Assembly: GCA_964623505.1 (NCBI GenBank)
Contig: CAZUSP010000006.1
Coordinates: 1 to 25,171, forward strand
From: CAZUSP01 sp964623505
GTDB lineage: Bacteria > Patescibacteriota > Minisyncoccia > Minisyncoccales > UBA1441
Length of the DNA stretch: 25,171 nucleotides
Direction of reading: 5' to 3'
The notes beneath the pieces are model-generated. The model was given only the letters and a program-made list of their open reading frames with translations. It searched no databases and was not told the DNA's origin. The stretch's first letter is position 1; each line of letters begins with the position of its first letter. Of the stretch, positions 24,327-25,171 are shown in pieces. A program made the translations under genes and the position numbers.

Positions 24327-24389
24327 TGCCAAAAAACAAAATGGCGCTTTCTGGCAGAAGTTTTCCAAAACGCTTTTTATTCTATTCAT
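24182..24389 (-). pseudogene. MurE-like Mur ligase, N-terminal fragment with frameshift
   Basis: The ATG at 24387-24389 overlaps the murD stop as ATGA and opens MNRIKSVLENFCQK. After about 14 codons the coding signal moves to another frame, which reads RHFVFWHYPLVALAVFLCGF, then MTVIGVVGAKGKTITGHLIV and NILEEVGKKTS down to about 24182. This is the usual start of MurE-like ligases in Patescibacteria: a hydrophobic N-terminal segment and then the ATP loop (here GAKGKT). A one-base insertion or two-base deletion near 24350 would explain the shift. Beyond 24182 the sequence becomes the inverted murD piece and the rest of the gene is absent. Confidence 0.6.
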
Positions 24390-25171
24390 AAGTTTTTGAC
24401 GATTTTCTTAAATTGCTTGCCCCTTTCAGCGTAATTGGGAAACATATCAAAACTGACTGAAGCCGGCGAAAAAAGAACAATAATTTCTCGGCCATTATTT
24501 TGATTTTTTAATCTCTTGGCTGACTGATAAGCCAAGCCGACGGCTTCAATTAAGTTTCTGGATGTTCTGATTTTGGGAAATTGGACAACTTTTTTGGACC
24601 GATTTTTATTTAAGGCCAAGCTAACCTTTAATAGTGCTTCTTTGATTTTTTGTTTGTTTTCTCCAAAAAGCACCGCCAAATCAGTATCGGAATTTTTCAG
24701 AGAATCGGCTAAAAAATCATAATCCAGATTTTTATCTCGGCCGCCGCTAATAAGAATTTTCGGCTCTTTAAAAGCAGACACTGCCGCGGCCGCAGTTTGG
24801 GGAACGGTTGAGGCCGAATCATTGTAAAATTTAATGCCCTTAATGTTTCTGACAAATTCAAGCCGATGCTCGTTGCCCTTGAAAAGTTTAGCTGTCCTTA
24901 AAACAGTTTTAGGCAGGCAACCCAAAAACAAGCAAACAACAGCCGCCATGGTTGCATTTTTAAAATTATGATAACCGAGAATTTTTAAATCTTTTTGTTC
25001 GAATAAAGTAAAGTTTTTAAAAGAAACTGGAATTTTCCGGCCCAGGCTTTTCTGGGCTATCCATTGCGAATATTTTTCATCGGCAAAGAACAACACTTTA
25101 TCGCTCTTTTTCTGCCACTTGGCAATGCCGGCTTCGGCATTAATATATTCTCTAAAATTTTTATGCACATC
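24386..25171 (-). CDS. murD: MurD, C-terminal two thirds (runs off right edge)
   Basis: MurD adds D-glutamate to UDP-MurNAc-L-Ala in peptidoglycan synthesis. The frame is open at the right edge, so its N-terminus is outside the window. 261 residues remain. YHNFKNATMAAVVCLFLG marks the end of the central domain. FKGNEHRLEFVRNIKGIKFYNDSASTVPQ is the Mur ligase C-domain signature. ILISGGRDKNLDYDFL and the terminal LFSPASVSFDMFPNYAERG are specific to MurD. It overlaps the next ligase by ATGA, a normal mur operon joint. A GTG at 25166-25168 is only an internal codon. Confidence 0.9.
   Translation of the reverse strand, partial: DVHKNFREYINAEAGIAKWQKKSDKVLFFADEKYSQWIAQKSLGRKIPVSFKNFTLFEQKDLKILGYHNFKNATMAAVVCLFLGCLPKTVLRTAKLFKGNEHRLEFVRNIKGIKFYNDSASTVPQTAAAAVSAFKEPKILISGGRDKNLDYDFLADSLKNSDTDLAVLFGENKQKIKEALLKVSLALNKNRSKKVVQFPKIRTSRNLIEAVGLAYQSAKRLKNQNNGREIIVLFSPASVSFDMFPNYAERGKQFKKIVKNL

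Noticed and set aside
24117..24389. 90-codon minus-strand open frame as a complete small gene
   Set aside because: Only its first ~14 codons fit the MurE-like start. The conserved Mur ligase sequence is in a neighbouring frame and the end crosses the inverted junction.
1..25171. Reassignment of UGA to glycine as in Gracilibacteria/Absconditabacteria
   Set aside because: TGA ends ligA, pilD, tspO and murD at proper family lengths, and no in-frame TGA occurs inside conserved domains.
1..25171. CRISPR arrays, rRNA or tRNA genes, insertion sequences with terminal repeats
   Set aside because: I saw no regularly spaced repeats, no rRNA-like or complete tRNA-like segments and no transposase. The only mobile-element trace is the recombinase remnant.

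Overview
The window looks like a piece of a Patescibacteria (Candidate Phyla Radiation) chromosome, probably Parcubacteria-related. The reasons are compact RNA polymerase subunits, a complete type IV pilus cluster with no PilQ secretin gene in view, tightly overlapping genes, and a style of Mur ligase and prepilin that I associate with this group. The phylum call is an inference from family resemblance. TGA is used as a stop in several genes (ligA, pilD, tspO, murD), so the UGA=Gly code of Gracilibacteria does not apply. Almost every gene lies on the minus strand, so transcription runs right to left.

Layout, right to left. (1) 25171-23506 is a rearranged end. It holds the C-terminal half of murD (minus) and, overlapping it by ATGA, the first ~70 codons of a second Mur ligase (MurE-like, frameshifted). 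Next comes a piece of a murD N-terminal region in the opposite orientation, then a decayed serine recombinase. This patchwork is best read as a chimeric or misassembled contig end, or less likely a real inversion. (2) 23505-22352: tspO and a family 2 glycosyltransferase, overlapping by ATGA. (3) 22307-14568: a likely operon behind a good promoter, made of a bacterial eRF1-like protein (baeRF type, carrying a GRGGQ sequence), pilM, pilN, pilO, a small PilP-like membrane protein, pilB, pilT and pilC. A 10-N gap sits inside pilC. (4) 14483-14076: the major pilin with its own -10 box and a clear Rho-independent terminator. (5) 14002-8248: prepilin peptidase pilD, four minor prepilins in H-I-J-K order, then ligA and rodA, nearly all overlapping or spaced by a few bases. 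(6) 8245-1: a textbook sigma70 promoter inside the end of rodA drives rpoB, rpoC and then ftsK, which runs off the left edge.

Together the pil genes give a full retractable pilus machine: PilB extension motor, PilT retraction motor, PilC platform, PilM-N-O(-P) alignment complex, PilD peptidase, PilA, and a tip complex of minor pilins. The absence of a secretin gene here fits a cell with no outer membrane.

Most of the window is ordinary core genome. The points that deserve a second look are the GGQ-bearing eRF1-like protein, the inverted and split mur genes next to a recombinase remnant, the zero-length N gap in pilC, the natural Asn at the rifampicin position of RpoB, and -10 boxes so close to start codons that leaderless transcripts are likely.
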